Origin: Callipepla californica brunnescens
Taxonomy: Eukaryota > Chordata > Aves > Galliformes > Odontophoridae
DNA length: 64,000 bases
NCBI GenBank assembly: GCA_023055505.1
Contig: JALIRH010000100.1
Span: 186,001-250,000, forward strand
Reading direction: 5' to 3'
Under the pieces are notes generated by a model. It did not search any database. It saw only the letters and a list, made by a program, of their open reading frames with translations, and was not told the origin of the DNA. Position 1 is the stretch's first letter, and each line of letters starts with the position of its first letter. The position numbers and the translations under genes are program-made. Below are positions 44,015 through 56,840 of the stretch, one piece after another.

Positions 44015-45518
44015 AGGTAGCATAAAGTGTATGTAGGGTGAATTTGAGTTTTAGGGTCAAAGTTAAATTGTTAGTTTTAGGGTTAGGGTGAAGGATTGCT
44101 TTAGTTCTAGTATTAGGGTGTTTGGGGTTAGGGTTAGGGTAAGGATTTTGGAGTGGATTAGGTTTAGGGTCAGGTTTGGGGGAGTTTTGGGGTTAGGGTT
44201 AGATTTAGGATTAGGGTTAGCAAAAAAGGTGTTTTAGTTTTAGTTTAGGTTAGTGCTAGGATTAGGTTGAGTGTTCTTGTGAAGTTTAGGTTTAGGGTTA
44301 GGTTTAGGTTTAGATTGAGGTTTAGGGTAAGGAGTAGGGTTCATTTGACTTTTAGGGTCAGAGTAGAGTTAAGTCGTGTTAGGGTTAAGGTTAAGAACAG
44401 GATTCAGATTCCAATTAGGTTTTGGGTTCCTACTAGGGATAGGCCTCAAATTAGTGTTAAGGTTAGGGTTAGGGTTAGGTATAGGGAAAGGGTTACTGTT
44501 AAGGCCAAGGCAAGTGTATGGTTTAGGGTAAAGATTGGATTTAGGGTTAGGTTTAGATGTAGGTTTGGTTTGATCGTTAGGGTGTGAGAAGGCACCGGCC
44601 TTGGATTTCATTTGGAGATTGGGTAAGGTTTAGGAATAGGAATAACATTGGTGTTTAAAAGATGATTAGTGTTAGTATTAGGGAGAGGGTTACGGTTAGA
44701 GTTTTGTTAGGGTTTATTAGTTTTAGAGTGAGGGATAGGGGTATGGTTTGGTCTAGTACTTGGGTTAGGGTTTGGGATAGTCATAGCATTAGTGTTAGGG
44801 TTAGGGTTCCGTTAGGGTTGTGGTAATCTGATGCTAGGTGTCGGGATTAGGGTTGTGCTTAAATGTGGGTTTGGTTTGAGGGTCAGAGTTAGGGTTAGGG
44901 TAGAGTTAGAATTAGGGTGAGAGTTAGGATTAGGTTTAGGATTAGGATAAAGATTAGGTTAGGATTAGTGTTGGCTTTAGGGTTGTGTCTGGGAGAAGGG
45001 TTAGTGTTAGGGATAGACTTAGGGTAAGAGTAAGTGTTAGGAATAGGCATAGGTTTTGGGAAAGTTTCAGAGTTTGGACTGGATTTATGATTAGGGTTAG
45101 GGACAAAGATTTTTTGAGATTTGTGATTAGATTTAGGGAGAAAAGTAGGCTGACTTGTGGTGTTAGCAGTAGGTTTAGGTTTAGGTTTAGGTTTAGGATT
45201 CCATTTGTATTTCTTGATCGAGGTTGGGTTAGTTGGAGTGTAAAGGTCAGAGTAGGGTTAGGCCTTGGGATAGGGTTAAGGTTTGGAATAGGATTAGGAT
45301 TCAAATGATGTTACGGGTTGGTGTTAGGGTTAGGGAAAGGTTAGGATCAGGGTTGAGGTCAGGGTTAGGTATAGGAAAAGGGTTAGTGTTAGGGCTAGGG
45401 CAATTGGAAGGGTTAGGCTTAGGCTTAGATATTAGGGTTAGGTTTAGGCGGAGGTTTGGTTCGAGTGTCAGGGTGAGAGAAGGGGTAGGCCTGGGGTTTG
45501 GTTTTGGGTTACATCATA
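44015..45518. repeat. Degenerate telomere-like DNA, G-strand orientation, block 2
   Basis: TTAGGG-like words on the plus strand, strongly diverged, carrying the inverted landmark GTGGTAATCTGATGC near 44819-44833. Basic (Arg/Val) or Pro/Asn/Leu frames such as 44267-44587 and 44954-45304 are repeat products. Confidence 0.88.
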
Positions 45519-45698
45519 CAAATCATCACATACATTAGCTGGGGTGGGAGGTGCAAGGAACAGCCAGCAAAGTGCTGAGTTCATTCCAATCAGAGGACCT
45601 GAAGATCGGGTAGCTACTATCAAACCGTTTGTGTTGCCAATTCCGATGATATTTATGGGGCCCTGATGTTATGGTTCAGTGGGGAGTCACTATCAAGT
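45519..45698. other. Unique spacer between inverted telomere-like blocks
   Basis: About 180 bp of non-repetitive sequence between TTAGGG-type DNA on the left and CCCTAA-type DNA on the right. No coding, LTR or tRNA signature was recognised. One frame reads EFIPIRGPEDRVATIKPFVL before a stop, which I could not place. Confidence 0.5.
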
Positions 45699-47314
45699 CC
45701 AAACCCAATCCAAACCCCAAACCTACTCCTATTCCTAAACCTTATCTTAACCCTAAACCAAACCCAAACCCAAGGCCCTCCCCTTCTCTCAGCCTAACAC
45801 TCAAACTAACCTAAACCCGAAACTAACCCTACATTTATCCTAATCTTATCCATATTCTAAGGCCTAACCCTACTCTGACCAGAAAGCTCATGTTGTCTAA
45901 AATCTACCCCTTACCTAAAACCTAAATCGACAAAAAAACCTAACCCGAAACCTCAACCTAACTCTTCTCCTAACTAGAACACCAGCACTTCACCTTACCC
46001 TAACTGGAAACCTAGGACTAAATCCTTACCTTGTCCAGAACCCTATTCCTAACCCAAACCAGAATTCTAACCTCTACCCTAACCAAAACCCTTCCCCTAA
46101 ACCTAAACCTAATGCTACCCTCAACCAAACCCTAGCCCTAAATCCTACCCTAAAACCAACACCACGTTTAAGCTCAAACCTCAAGCCTCAAAGAAAGCAT
46201 CAGATTACCGCAGATCTCACCTAACACTAACCCCAATCCAATCCAATCCCTACTACTAACCCCAAACCCAGTCCAAACACCAAAACTATTCCTATTCCTA
46301 AACCTAACACTAAGCCAGAACCAAACCCAAGGCCTACCCCTTCTCTCAGCCTGACACTCAAACTAACCTAGACCTGAACGCAACGCTAAATCAAATACTA
46401 AAACTCACCCTTAGCCAAGGCCCTTTTAGGACCCTTCCCTGGTCCTAAAACTAAAGAGAACCCTTCATCTACATCCCTAACCCTTACCCTAAACCTAAAT
46501 CTACACCAAAACCTAACCCTAACCCTAACATGTCTTCTAACTGTAAAACTAACGCTTCAACTAACCCGAACTAAAACCCCAGGACTAAACCTTACCTAAC
46601 ACCTAGCTATATTCCTAACCCTATCCTGAAACCTAACGTTAACCCTAACCCTAAAAACAACTTGGAACCAAACCCTAACCCTAACCTAACCCTTATCAGA
46701 ACCCTAAATCTAATCCTAACCGTTACCTCAATTGAACTCCAATTCTTCCTGAAATCTAAATGGGACCTTAAAACCAACCCCAGATTGAAGCCCAACCCTA
46801 AACCTAACACAAAGCATTAGATTACCACAGCCATCACCTAACTCTAACCCCAGCCTTAACGCTAATACTATCCCAAACACTATTCCAATTCCTAAACCCA
46901 ACACAAACCCAAAAACACAAAGCCTACAATTCTCACAGCCTAACACTGAAAGGAAACCTAAATCTTACCCTAACTCTAAAACTAATCCAAAGCATGACCA
47001 CAATTTAAACTCTAAATCTACCTTCAAACTAAAGCTGACCCTAACACCAACCTCAAGTAAAAGCCCAACCCGAAGCCTAACACAAAGCATTAGATTACCA
47101 CAACGCTCACCTAACTTCTAACCCCCACCCTAACACTAATACTAAAGCAATCAGATTCCAAATACTAACCCAATTCCTATTCTGAAACCCAAAACTATTC
47201 CAAAAACAAACCCAAGGCCTAACCTTTCTCTCACCCTAACAATCAAAGAAAACCTATTCCTAAACCTAATCCTAAATCTAGTCCTAATCCTAACCCTCAC
47301 CCTTAATCTAACCC
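45699..47314. repeat. Degenerate telomere-like DNA (C-strand), including the start of copy B
   Basis: Diverged CCTAA-type sequence organised in higher-order units. The word AACCCAAGGCCT followed by a TCTCTCAGCCTAACACTCAA-like stretch recurs near 45775, 46330 and 47210. GCAT(C/T)AGATTACC(A/G)CA recurs near 46197, 46814 and 47088. From about 46441 it parallels 2188 onward, but with an extra roughly 230-bp unit relative to copy A. Confidence 0.87.
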
Positions 47315-47888
47315 TGTCAACGGTTTACCGGGCTGGATCGGCCCGGTTCCGTGACGATTGCTGCGGGGACCCACGGACCCACGCCCCAGGAAAGGGCAAG
47401 GAAAAAGGGAAAAGGGAAAAGGGAGATGGGCCTAGAAACAAAACAGCGGCAACGATCTGAGGAGGAAAGCTAATTTACTAAATAAGATATTAGAAAGCAA
47501 AATGACACAATATAATACAATGTAATTGGAATTGAGGCTAATGAATCAAACAAAATGAGCAAGAGAGAGTGTCCGATAAACCGAAGGCCTTACGCTAACG
47601 CTGAAGGCGATACGGCAGCGAGCACCCACTGCTGAGTCGATCCCGAAGGAAAGAGAGTGTCCCGTGACCGCTGAGGGTTTTTATCTGTTCCCTCTGAGCG
47701 GAAAACACGTAAAAATACAAAGCATCGCAAAGTCCTCTGGGGAATGTAGTGCTTCTTCTCTTCTCAGACAGGTATACCTGGAATTATCAATGATCTATGG
47801 AGCTGGAGTATTAGCTCTTCAACTCCTAATGCAATACATGATGTTATGATGTGGAATACCAGTACCAAAAAATCATAAAACCATGACA
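47315..47888 (-). mobile_element. Solo LTR, copy B
   Basis: 574 bp, the same length and flanks as 2828-3401, with about three substitutions seen between them (for example AGAAAACAAAATAAC versus AGAAAGCAAAATGAC). It came with the segmental duplication, not by separate insertion, because the flanking AACCC duplicate and surrounding sequence match too. Confidence 0.9.
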
Positions 47889-50800
47889 AACCCCAACCCC
47901 CACCCAGAAGCTAACACTTAGCATTGTACAATACCTAAACGTACCCCTAATCCTTATCACTAAACCTAAAAGGAACCTGAAACATAGTGCTATATCTGAC
48001 CCGAACCCTAACCCTAAACTTCATCCTATTCCCAAACCTCGCCCTATTCGGAACCCTATTCCTAACCCGAACACTAACCCTTACTCTATTACTAACTTGA
48101 AGACTAACCCTAACAATGAACCAATTCCTAAACCTTTTCCTTCCTCCAAATTGATTCCTAACACTAACCCTAACCCTAATCAAACCCGAACCCTATTCTT
48201 AACCCTAAATCTAACCGTATCCCAATCCCTAACTCTTACCATAACCCTAACCCTAAGTCTTACTCTATCACTAACCCTAACCCTACATTAACCCTATCCT
48301 AACCCTAACCATAACCCTAACCTAAACCTAATCCCAATCCTAACCCTAACCCTACCCTAACCCCTAACACTAATCCCCTAAACCTTACCACAACCCTAAC
48401 CCTGAACCCTAACACTACCCTAACCCTGAACCTAACCCTAATCCTACCCTAACACCAACCCTCACCCTAACCCTAACCCCTAACCCTAACAATAATCCCC
48501 TAACCCTAACCCCCTAACCCTAACCCTAACCTAACCCTTACCCCAACCCTAACCCCTAACCATACCCTAACCCTAACCCTAAACCCTAACACTACCCTAA
48601 CCCTGAACCTAACCCTAATCCTACCCTAACACCAACCCTCACCCTAACCCTTACCCAAACCCTAAACGTACCCTAACCCTAACACTAACCCTACCCTAAC
48701 TCTAACCCTACCCTAACCCTACCCTAACTCTTATCCTATCCCTAACCCTAAGCCCTAACCCTAATACTGACCCTAACCCCTAACCCTAACCCTTACCGTA
48801 AATTCTAATCCAACCCTAACCCTTACCCTAACCCCTAACCCTACCCTAACCCTACCCTAACCCTCAAATCTAACCCTAATTCTACCCTAACCCTAACCCT
48901 ACCCTTAACCCTGACCCTAACCATACCCTAACCCTTACCTAACCCTAACTCTACCCTAATCCTTAACCCTAAACCTACCATAACATTTACCCTAACCCCT
49001 AACCCTTACCCTAACCCCTACCTAACCATAACTCTAACACTAACCCTAACCCTACCCTAACACCTAACCCTACCCTAACCCTGTGCTAACCCTAACCCTG
49101 ACCCTGACCCTGACTCAAACCCTACCCTTAACCCTGACCCTAACCCTACCCTAACCCTTACCTACCCCTAAGCCATAACACTAACCCTAACACTAACCCT
49201 AACCCAACCCTAACCCTACCCTAACATTTACCCTAACCCCTAACCCTTACCTAACCATAACCCTAACACTAACCCTAAACCTAACCTAACCCTACCCTAA
49301 CCGTGACCCTAACCCCTATCCCCAACCCATAAGCCCTAACCCTAACCCTGTCCCTAACCCCAACCCTACCCTAACCCTAACCCCAACCCTACCCTAACCC
49401 TAACCCTGCCCCTAACCCTAACACTAACCCCTAACCCTACCCGAGCCCTAACCCCTAACCTTAACCCTAACCCCTAACCCATACCCTACCCTAACACTAC
49501 CCTACCCTTACCATAAACCTACCCTAACTCTAACCCTAACCCTACCGTAAACCCTAACCCTTACCCTACCCTAACCCTTACCCTTACCCTAACCCTACCC
49601 TAATCCTAACCCCTAACCCCAACCCCTAAGCCCTTATCCTGCCCCTAACCCTTACCCCACCCTAACCCTAAACCCAACCCTACCCTAGCCCTAAACCTAC
49701 CCCAGCCCTAACCGCTAACCTTAACCCTAACCACTAACCCAAACCCTACCCTAATCCTAACCCTACCCTAACCCTACCCTAACTCTAACCCTAACGCTTA
49801 CCATAACCCTAACCCTAAACCTTACCCTAACCCTAACCCTACCCTAACCCTAACCCTGACACTGACCCTAACCCCTAACCCTAACCCTTACCGTAACCTC
49901 TAATCGAAACCTAACCCTAACCCTACCCTTACCTTAACCCTACCCATACCCCTACCCTTACCCCTACCCCTACCCTAACCCTACCCTAACCCCTAACCCT
50001 TACCCTAACCATACTATAAGCCTAACCCTGACCCTAACACTGACCCTAACCCTAACCCTTACCCTAACCCTTACCTTTCCCTAACTCTTACCCTAACCCT
50101 ACCCTAACCCTTACCATAAACCTAATCCTAACTCCTACCCTAACATTAACCCTACACTAACCCTGACCCAAATACCTAACCCTAACCTAACACTAGCCCT
50201 ACCCTAACCCTAACCCCAACCCTATCCTTAACCCTAACCCTAACCCTAACTCCTAACCCTACTCTAACCCTAAACCTTAACCTAACCGTAACCCCTGACC
50301 ATACCCTAACCCCTAACCCTAACCCTACCCATACCCCTACCCCTACACTAACCCAACCCCTAACCCCTAACCCTAGCCCTACCCTAACCCCTAAACCTAA
50401 CCCTAACCCTAAACCTTAACCCTACCCTAACCCTAACCTTAAACCCTAACCCTAACCCACCAGATCCCTAACCCTAACTCTAACCCTAACCCTACTGATT
50501 CCTTACCCTAACCCTACCCTAACTCTAACCTAACCCTAACCCTATTCCTAACCCCAACTTTAACCCTACCCTAACCCTAACCCTTAACCCTACCCTAACC
50601 CTTATCCTAACCGTAACCCCTGACTCTACCCTAACCCCTAACCCTAACCCTACCCTAATCCCAACCCAACCCTAACACTAACCCTACCCTAACCCTTACC
50701 CTAACATTGACCCTAACCCTGACCCTTACCTATCCCTAACCCTTACCCTAACACTAACCCTAACCCTGCCCTAACCCTTACCATAACCCTAACCCTAACC

Positions 50801-53800
50801 CTAGCCCTACCCTAACCCCAACCCTATCCCTAACCCTACCCTTACCCTAACCTTAACCCTAACTCTGCCCTAACCCTTACCATAACCCTAACCCTAACCC
50901 TAGCCCTACCCTAACCCTACCCTAACCCTAACCCCAACCCTATCCCTAACCCTACCCTTACCCTAACCTTAACCCTAACCCCTAACCCTTATCCTAACCT
51001 TAACCCCTGACGCTACCCTAACCCCTAACCCTAACCCTACCCTAACCCTAACCCAACCCTAACCCTACCCTAACCCTTACCCTAAACCAAACCCTACCCT
51101 AACTCTAACCCTAACCCTTACCCTGACCCTAACCCCTAACCCTAACCCTTACAGTAACCCCTAACCCTACCCTAACCCTAACCCCTAACCTTAACCCCTA
51201 ACCCTAAACCCTAACCCTAACCCTACACTAACCCTAATCTAAACTAACCCTAACCTTATTGATGGACCCAAAACCTAACCCTAACCCTACACTAACCATA
51301 ACACTTAACCTAACCGTACCCTAACCCTAACCCTGACCCTAACCCTGACTCAAACCCTACCCTTAACCCTGACCCTAACCCTACCCTAACCCTTACCTAA
51401 CCCTAACCCTACCCTAACCTTAACACTACCCTAACATTTACCCTAACCCCTAACCCTTACCTAACCATAACCCTAACACTAAAACTAACCCTACTCTAAC
51501 CCCTAACCCTACCCTAACCCTTACCCTAACACTAACCCTAAACCTACCCTAACCGTGACCCTAACCCCTAACCCCAACCCCAAAGCCCTAACCCTAACCT
51601 TAACCCCAACCCTACCCTAACCCTAACACTAACCCTTAACCCTACCCTAGCCCTAACTCCTAACCCCTAATTTTAACCCTAACACTAACCCTAGCCCTAC
51701 CCTAACCCTAACCCTACCCCTTACACTAACCATACCCTAACCCTAAAACTGACCCTACACCATCCCTGACCCTAACCCTAACCCTTACCCTAACCCTTAC
51801 CTATCCCTAACCCTACTCTAACCCTTAACCCTAACCCTACCCTAACCCTTACCCATACCCCTACCCCTAACCCCTAAATCTAGCCCTACCCTAAGCCTAA
51901 CCCTACCCTATCCCTAACCCTTACCCTAACCATTACCTATCCCTAACCCTACCCTAACCCTAACCATACCCCTACCCCTAACCCCTACATCTAGCCCTAC
52001 CCTAACCCTAACCCTACCCTATCCCTAACCCTAACCCTTACCCTAACCCTTACCTATCCCTAACCCTACCCTAACCCTACCCCTAACCCTGCCCTAACCC
52101 TGACTCAAACCCTACCCTTAACCGTGACCCTGACCCTAACCCTACCCTAACCCTTACCTACCCCTAACCCATAACCCTAACCCTAACCCTACCCTAACAT
52201 TTACCCTAACCCTTACCTAACCATAACCCTAACACTAACCCTAAACCTAACCTAACCCTACCCTAACCGTGACCCTAACCCCTATCCCCAACCCGTAAGC
52301 CCAAACCCTAACCCTGTCCCTAACCCCAACCCTACCCTAACCCTAACCACAACCCTACCCTAACCCTAAACCTAACACTAACCCCTAACCCTACCCTAGC
52401 CCTAATCCCTAACCCATACCCTACCCTAACACTACCCTACCCTTACCCTAAACCTACTCTAACTCTACCCTTACCCTAACCCTACCCTAAACCTAACTAT
52501 AACCCTACCCTAACTCTAACCCTAACCCTAACTCTTACCCTATCTCTAACCCTAACCCCTAACCCTGACACTGACCCTAACCACTAAACCTAACCCTTAC
52601 CGTAAATTCTAATCCAACCCTAACCCTAACCCTACCCTAACCCTACCCATACCCCTACCCCTAACCCTAACCTAACCCTAACACTACCCTAACCCTAACC
52701 CCTAACCCTAACCCCTAACCGTAGCCCTACCCTAACCCTACCCCTCACCCTAACCCTAACACTACCCTAACCCTAACCCCTAACCCTAACCGTAGCCCTA
52801 CCCTAACCCTACCCCTCACCCTAACCCTATCCCTTACCCTAACCCTTACCTATCCCTAACCCTAACCCTAAACCTTAACCCTACCCTAACCCTACCCTAA
52901 ACCTAACCCTAACCTTAAACCCTAACCCCAACCCACCAGATCCCTAAAACTAACTCTAACCCTAACCCTACTGATTCCTTACCATAACCCTACCCTAACC
53001 CTAACCCTACCCTAAACTTAACCCCTAACCCTAACCCTTACCCTAACCCTAACATTGACCCTATCCCTGACCCTAACCCCTAACCCTAACCCTTACCGTA
53101 ACCCCTAACCCTAAACCCTAACCCTAACACTAACCCTACACTAACCCTAACCTAAACTAACCCTAACCCTAAACTAACCCTAATCTAAACTAACCCTAAC
53201 CCTATTGATGGACCCAAAACCTAACCCTAACCCTACCCTAACCCTAACACTTACCCTAACCGTACCCTAACCCTAACCCTGACCCTAACCCTGACTCAAA
53301 CCCAACCCTTAACCCTGACCCTAACCCTACCCTAACCCTCACTCAAACCCTACCCTTAACCCTGACCCTGACCCTAACCCTACCCTAACCCTTACCTATC
53401 TCTAACCCTACCCTAACCCTAACCCTAACCCTACCCTAACCCTACCCTAACCCTCCAATCTAACCCTAATTCTACTCTAACCCTTACCCCTAACCCTAAC
53501 CCTACCCTAGCCCTAAACCCTAATCCTACCATAACCCTATTGATGGACCCTAATTCTACCTTAACCCTAACCCCTAACCCTAACACTAACCCTACACTAA
53601 CCCTAATCTAAACTAACCCTAACCCTATTGATGGACCCAAAACCTAACCCTAACCCTACCCTAACCATAACACTTAACCTAACCGTACCCTAACCCTAAC
53701 CCTGACCCTAACCCTGACTCAAACCCTACCCTTAACCCTGACCCTAACCCTACCCTAACCCTTACCTAACCCTAACCCTACCCTAACCCTAACATTTACC

Positions 53801-54945
53801 CTAACCCCTAACCCTTACCCTAACCCTTACCTAACCATAACCCTAACACTAAAACTAACCCTACTCTAACCCCTAAACCTACCCTAACCCTTACCCTAAC
53901 ACTAACCCTAACCCTACCCTAACCGTGACCCTAACCCCTAACCCCAACCCCTAAGCCCTAACCCTAACCCTGCCCTAACCCTAACCCCAACCCTACCCTA
54001 ACCCTAACCCTGCCCATAACCCTAATACTAACCCCTAACCCTACCCTAGCCCTAACTTCTAACCCCTAATTTTAACCCTAACACTAACCCTAGCCCTACC
54101 CTAACCCTACCCCTTACACTAACCATACCCTAACCCTAACACTATCCCTGACCCTAACCCTTACCTATCCCTAACCCTTACCCTAACCCTTACCTATCCC
54201 TAACCCTATCCTAACCCTTACCCATACCCCTACCCCTAACCCCTAAATCTAGCCCTACCCTAAGCCTAACCCTACCCTATCCCTGACCCTAACCCTAACC
54301 CTTACCTATCCCTAACCCTACCCTAACACTAAACCTAACCCTGCCCTAACCCTTACCATAACCCTAACCCTAACCCTAGCCCTACCCTAACCCTACCCTA
54401 AACCCAACCCTATCCCTAACCCTAACCCTAACCCCTAACCCTACCCTAACTTTTATCCTAACATTAACCCCTGACGCTACCCTAAACCGTTACCCTAACC
54501 CTACCCTAACCCTAACCCAACCCTAACCCTACCCTAACCCTTACCCTAAACCAAACCCTACCCTAACTCTAACCCTAACACTTACCCTGACCCTAACCCC
54601 TAACCCTAAACCTTAACGTAACCCCTAACCCTACCCTAACCCTAACCCCTAATCTTAACCCCTAACCCTAAACCCTAACCCTAACACTAACCCTAACCCT
54701 ATTGATGGACCCAAAACCTACCCCTAACCCTACCCTAACCATAACACTTACCCTAACCGTACCCTAACCCTAACCCTACCCTAACCCTCACCCTAACACT
54801 ACCCTAACACTACCCTAACATTTACCCTAACCCCTAACCCTTACCCTAACCCTTACCTGACCATAACCCTAACACTAAACCTAACCCTATCCCTAACTCC
54901 TAAGCCCTAACCCCACCCTAACCCTAACCCTGCCCCTAACACCTA
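47889..54945. repeat. Long degenerate telomere-like array (C-strand), copy B
   Basis: Parallels 3402 to about 11116, with small indels and one local duplication of about 190 bp near 48400-48640. It carries the same ATTGATGGACC landmarks (near 51258, 53206, 53538, 53625 and 54705). It ends where TAACACCT meets ATCAGAATATCAATATG of the 8-bp minisatellite, which is the junction of the 6-kb deletion. Confidence 0.92.
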
Positions 54946-56838
54946 TCAGAATATCAATATGTAACAGTGTAATAACGTCACAAATACCACAATGGGAGAA
55001 TGACAGATTGTCACGATTACAGAATTTCAGAATGTGAAAATATCAGAATGTCACAATGTCAGATTCTGAGAATGTCACAATGACAGAATGTCAGAATGAA
55101 AGATTTTCCAAATTCCAGAATGTCACTATGTCACAACGTCAGAATGACGCATTGTCAAAATGCTAGAATGTCACAATGTCACAAGGTGAGAACATCACAA
55201 TGGCAGATTGTCATAATGCCAGAACATCAGAAGGTGAGAATATTAGAATGCCACAATGTCACAATGTCACCATGAGAGTATCTCAGAATGTCACAATGTC
55301 AAAATGTCAGAATGAGGGAAAGAGAGAATGTCATGATGTCAGAATGTCTTAACGTCAGAATGTCAAATTGTCACAACGTCACAATATCACAATGAGAGAA
55401 TATCAGAAAGTGAGAATATGGCAATGACCGAATGACACATTGTGAGAATGTCAGAATGCCAGAATGTCAGAATGTCAGAATGTCAAAATGTGTGAATGTC
55501 TGAATGTCACCATGAGAGAGAGTCAGAGTTTTACAATGTCACAATGTGAGAATGTCTGAACGGCAGAATGAGGGAGAGTTAGAATTTCAGAATGTCACAG
55601 TGTCACAATGTCATCATGTCACAATATCAGAATGTTGCATTGTCACAATGTGAGAATGACAGGTTGTCACAATTCCAGAATTTCAGAATGTCAACATGTC
55701 TGAATGTCACAATGTCACAATTTCACTATGTCACAACGCTAGAATGTCATAATATCAGAAAGTGAGAATATCACAATGGCAGATCGTCATAATGCCAGAA
55801 CTTCAGAAGGTGAGAATATTAGAATGTCACAATGTCACAATGTTACAATGTGAGTATCTCAGAATGTCACAATGCCAGAATATCAGAATGGCAGAATATG
55901 AGAAAGTGAGAATGTCACAATGTCAAAATGTCAGAATGAGAGAAAGAGAGAATCTCATGATGTCGGAATGTCTTAATGTCAGAATGTCAAATTGTCACAA
56001 CGTCACGATATCACAATGAGAGAATATCAGAAAGTGAGAATATGACAATGACCGAATGACACAATGTGAGAACGTTAGAATGTGAGAATGTCAGAATTGG
56101 AGAATGTCACAGAGTCACAATGACAGATTGCCACAATTTCAGAATGTCAGTGTATCACAATGCCACAAAGTCACAATATCAGTATGTCATGAAGATAGAA
56201 TGTCACAATGACAACATATGACTGTGACAGAACGTCACAATGTCAGATGATAAATATGGCCGAAAATCACAATGAGAGAATGTTAGAATGTCACAATGTT
56301 AACATGTCAGAACGTGAGAAAGTGAGAATGCCACAATGCCACGATGTGAGAATCTCACAATGTCACAATGAGAGAGAGTCAGAATTTCACAGTATCAGAA
56401 TTTTGCATTGTCACAATGTGAGAATGACAGATTGTCACATTTCCAGAATTTCAGAATGTCACAATTCCAGAATTTCAGAATGTCCAAATATCTGAATGTC
56501 ACAATAGCAGAATGTGAGAGTATCACAATGACAGAATGTCAGAATGACAGGTTGTCACAATTCCAGAATGTCACTATGTCACAATGCTAGAATGTCAGAA
56601 TGTCAGAATGTGAAAATAGCACAAGGGCAGGTTGTCATAATGCCAGAACTTCAGAATGTGAGAATATTAGAATGTCATAATGTCAGAATGGGAGAATGTC
56701 ACAATGGCAGGTTGTCATAATTCCAGAAGTTCAGAATGGGAGAATATTAGAATGTAACAATGTTGCAATGTGACAATGAGAGTATCTCAGAATGTCAGAA
56801 TGTCAGAATGTCAGAATGCCAGAATAAGAGAAAAGAAA
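54946..56838. repeat. 8-bp minisatellite, copy B
   Basis: Near-identical to 17074-18968. Open frames at 55762-56019, 56208-56495 and 56408-56590 are the same repeat-derived frames as in copy A. Confidence 0.9.
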
Positions 56839-56840
56839 GG

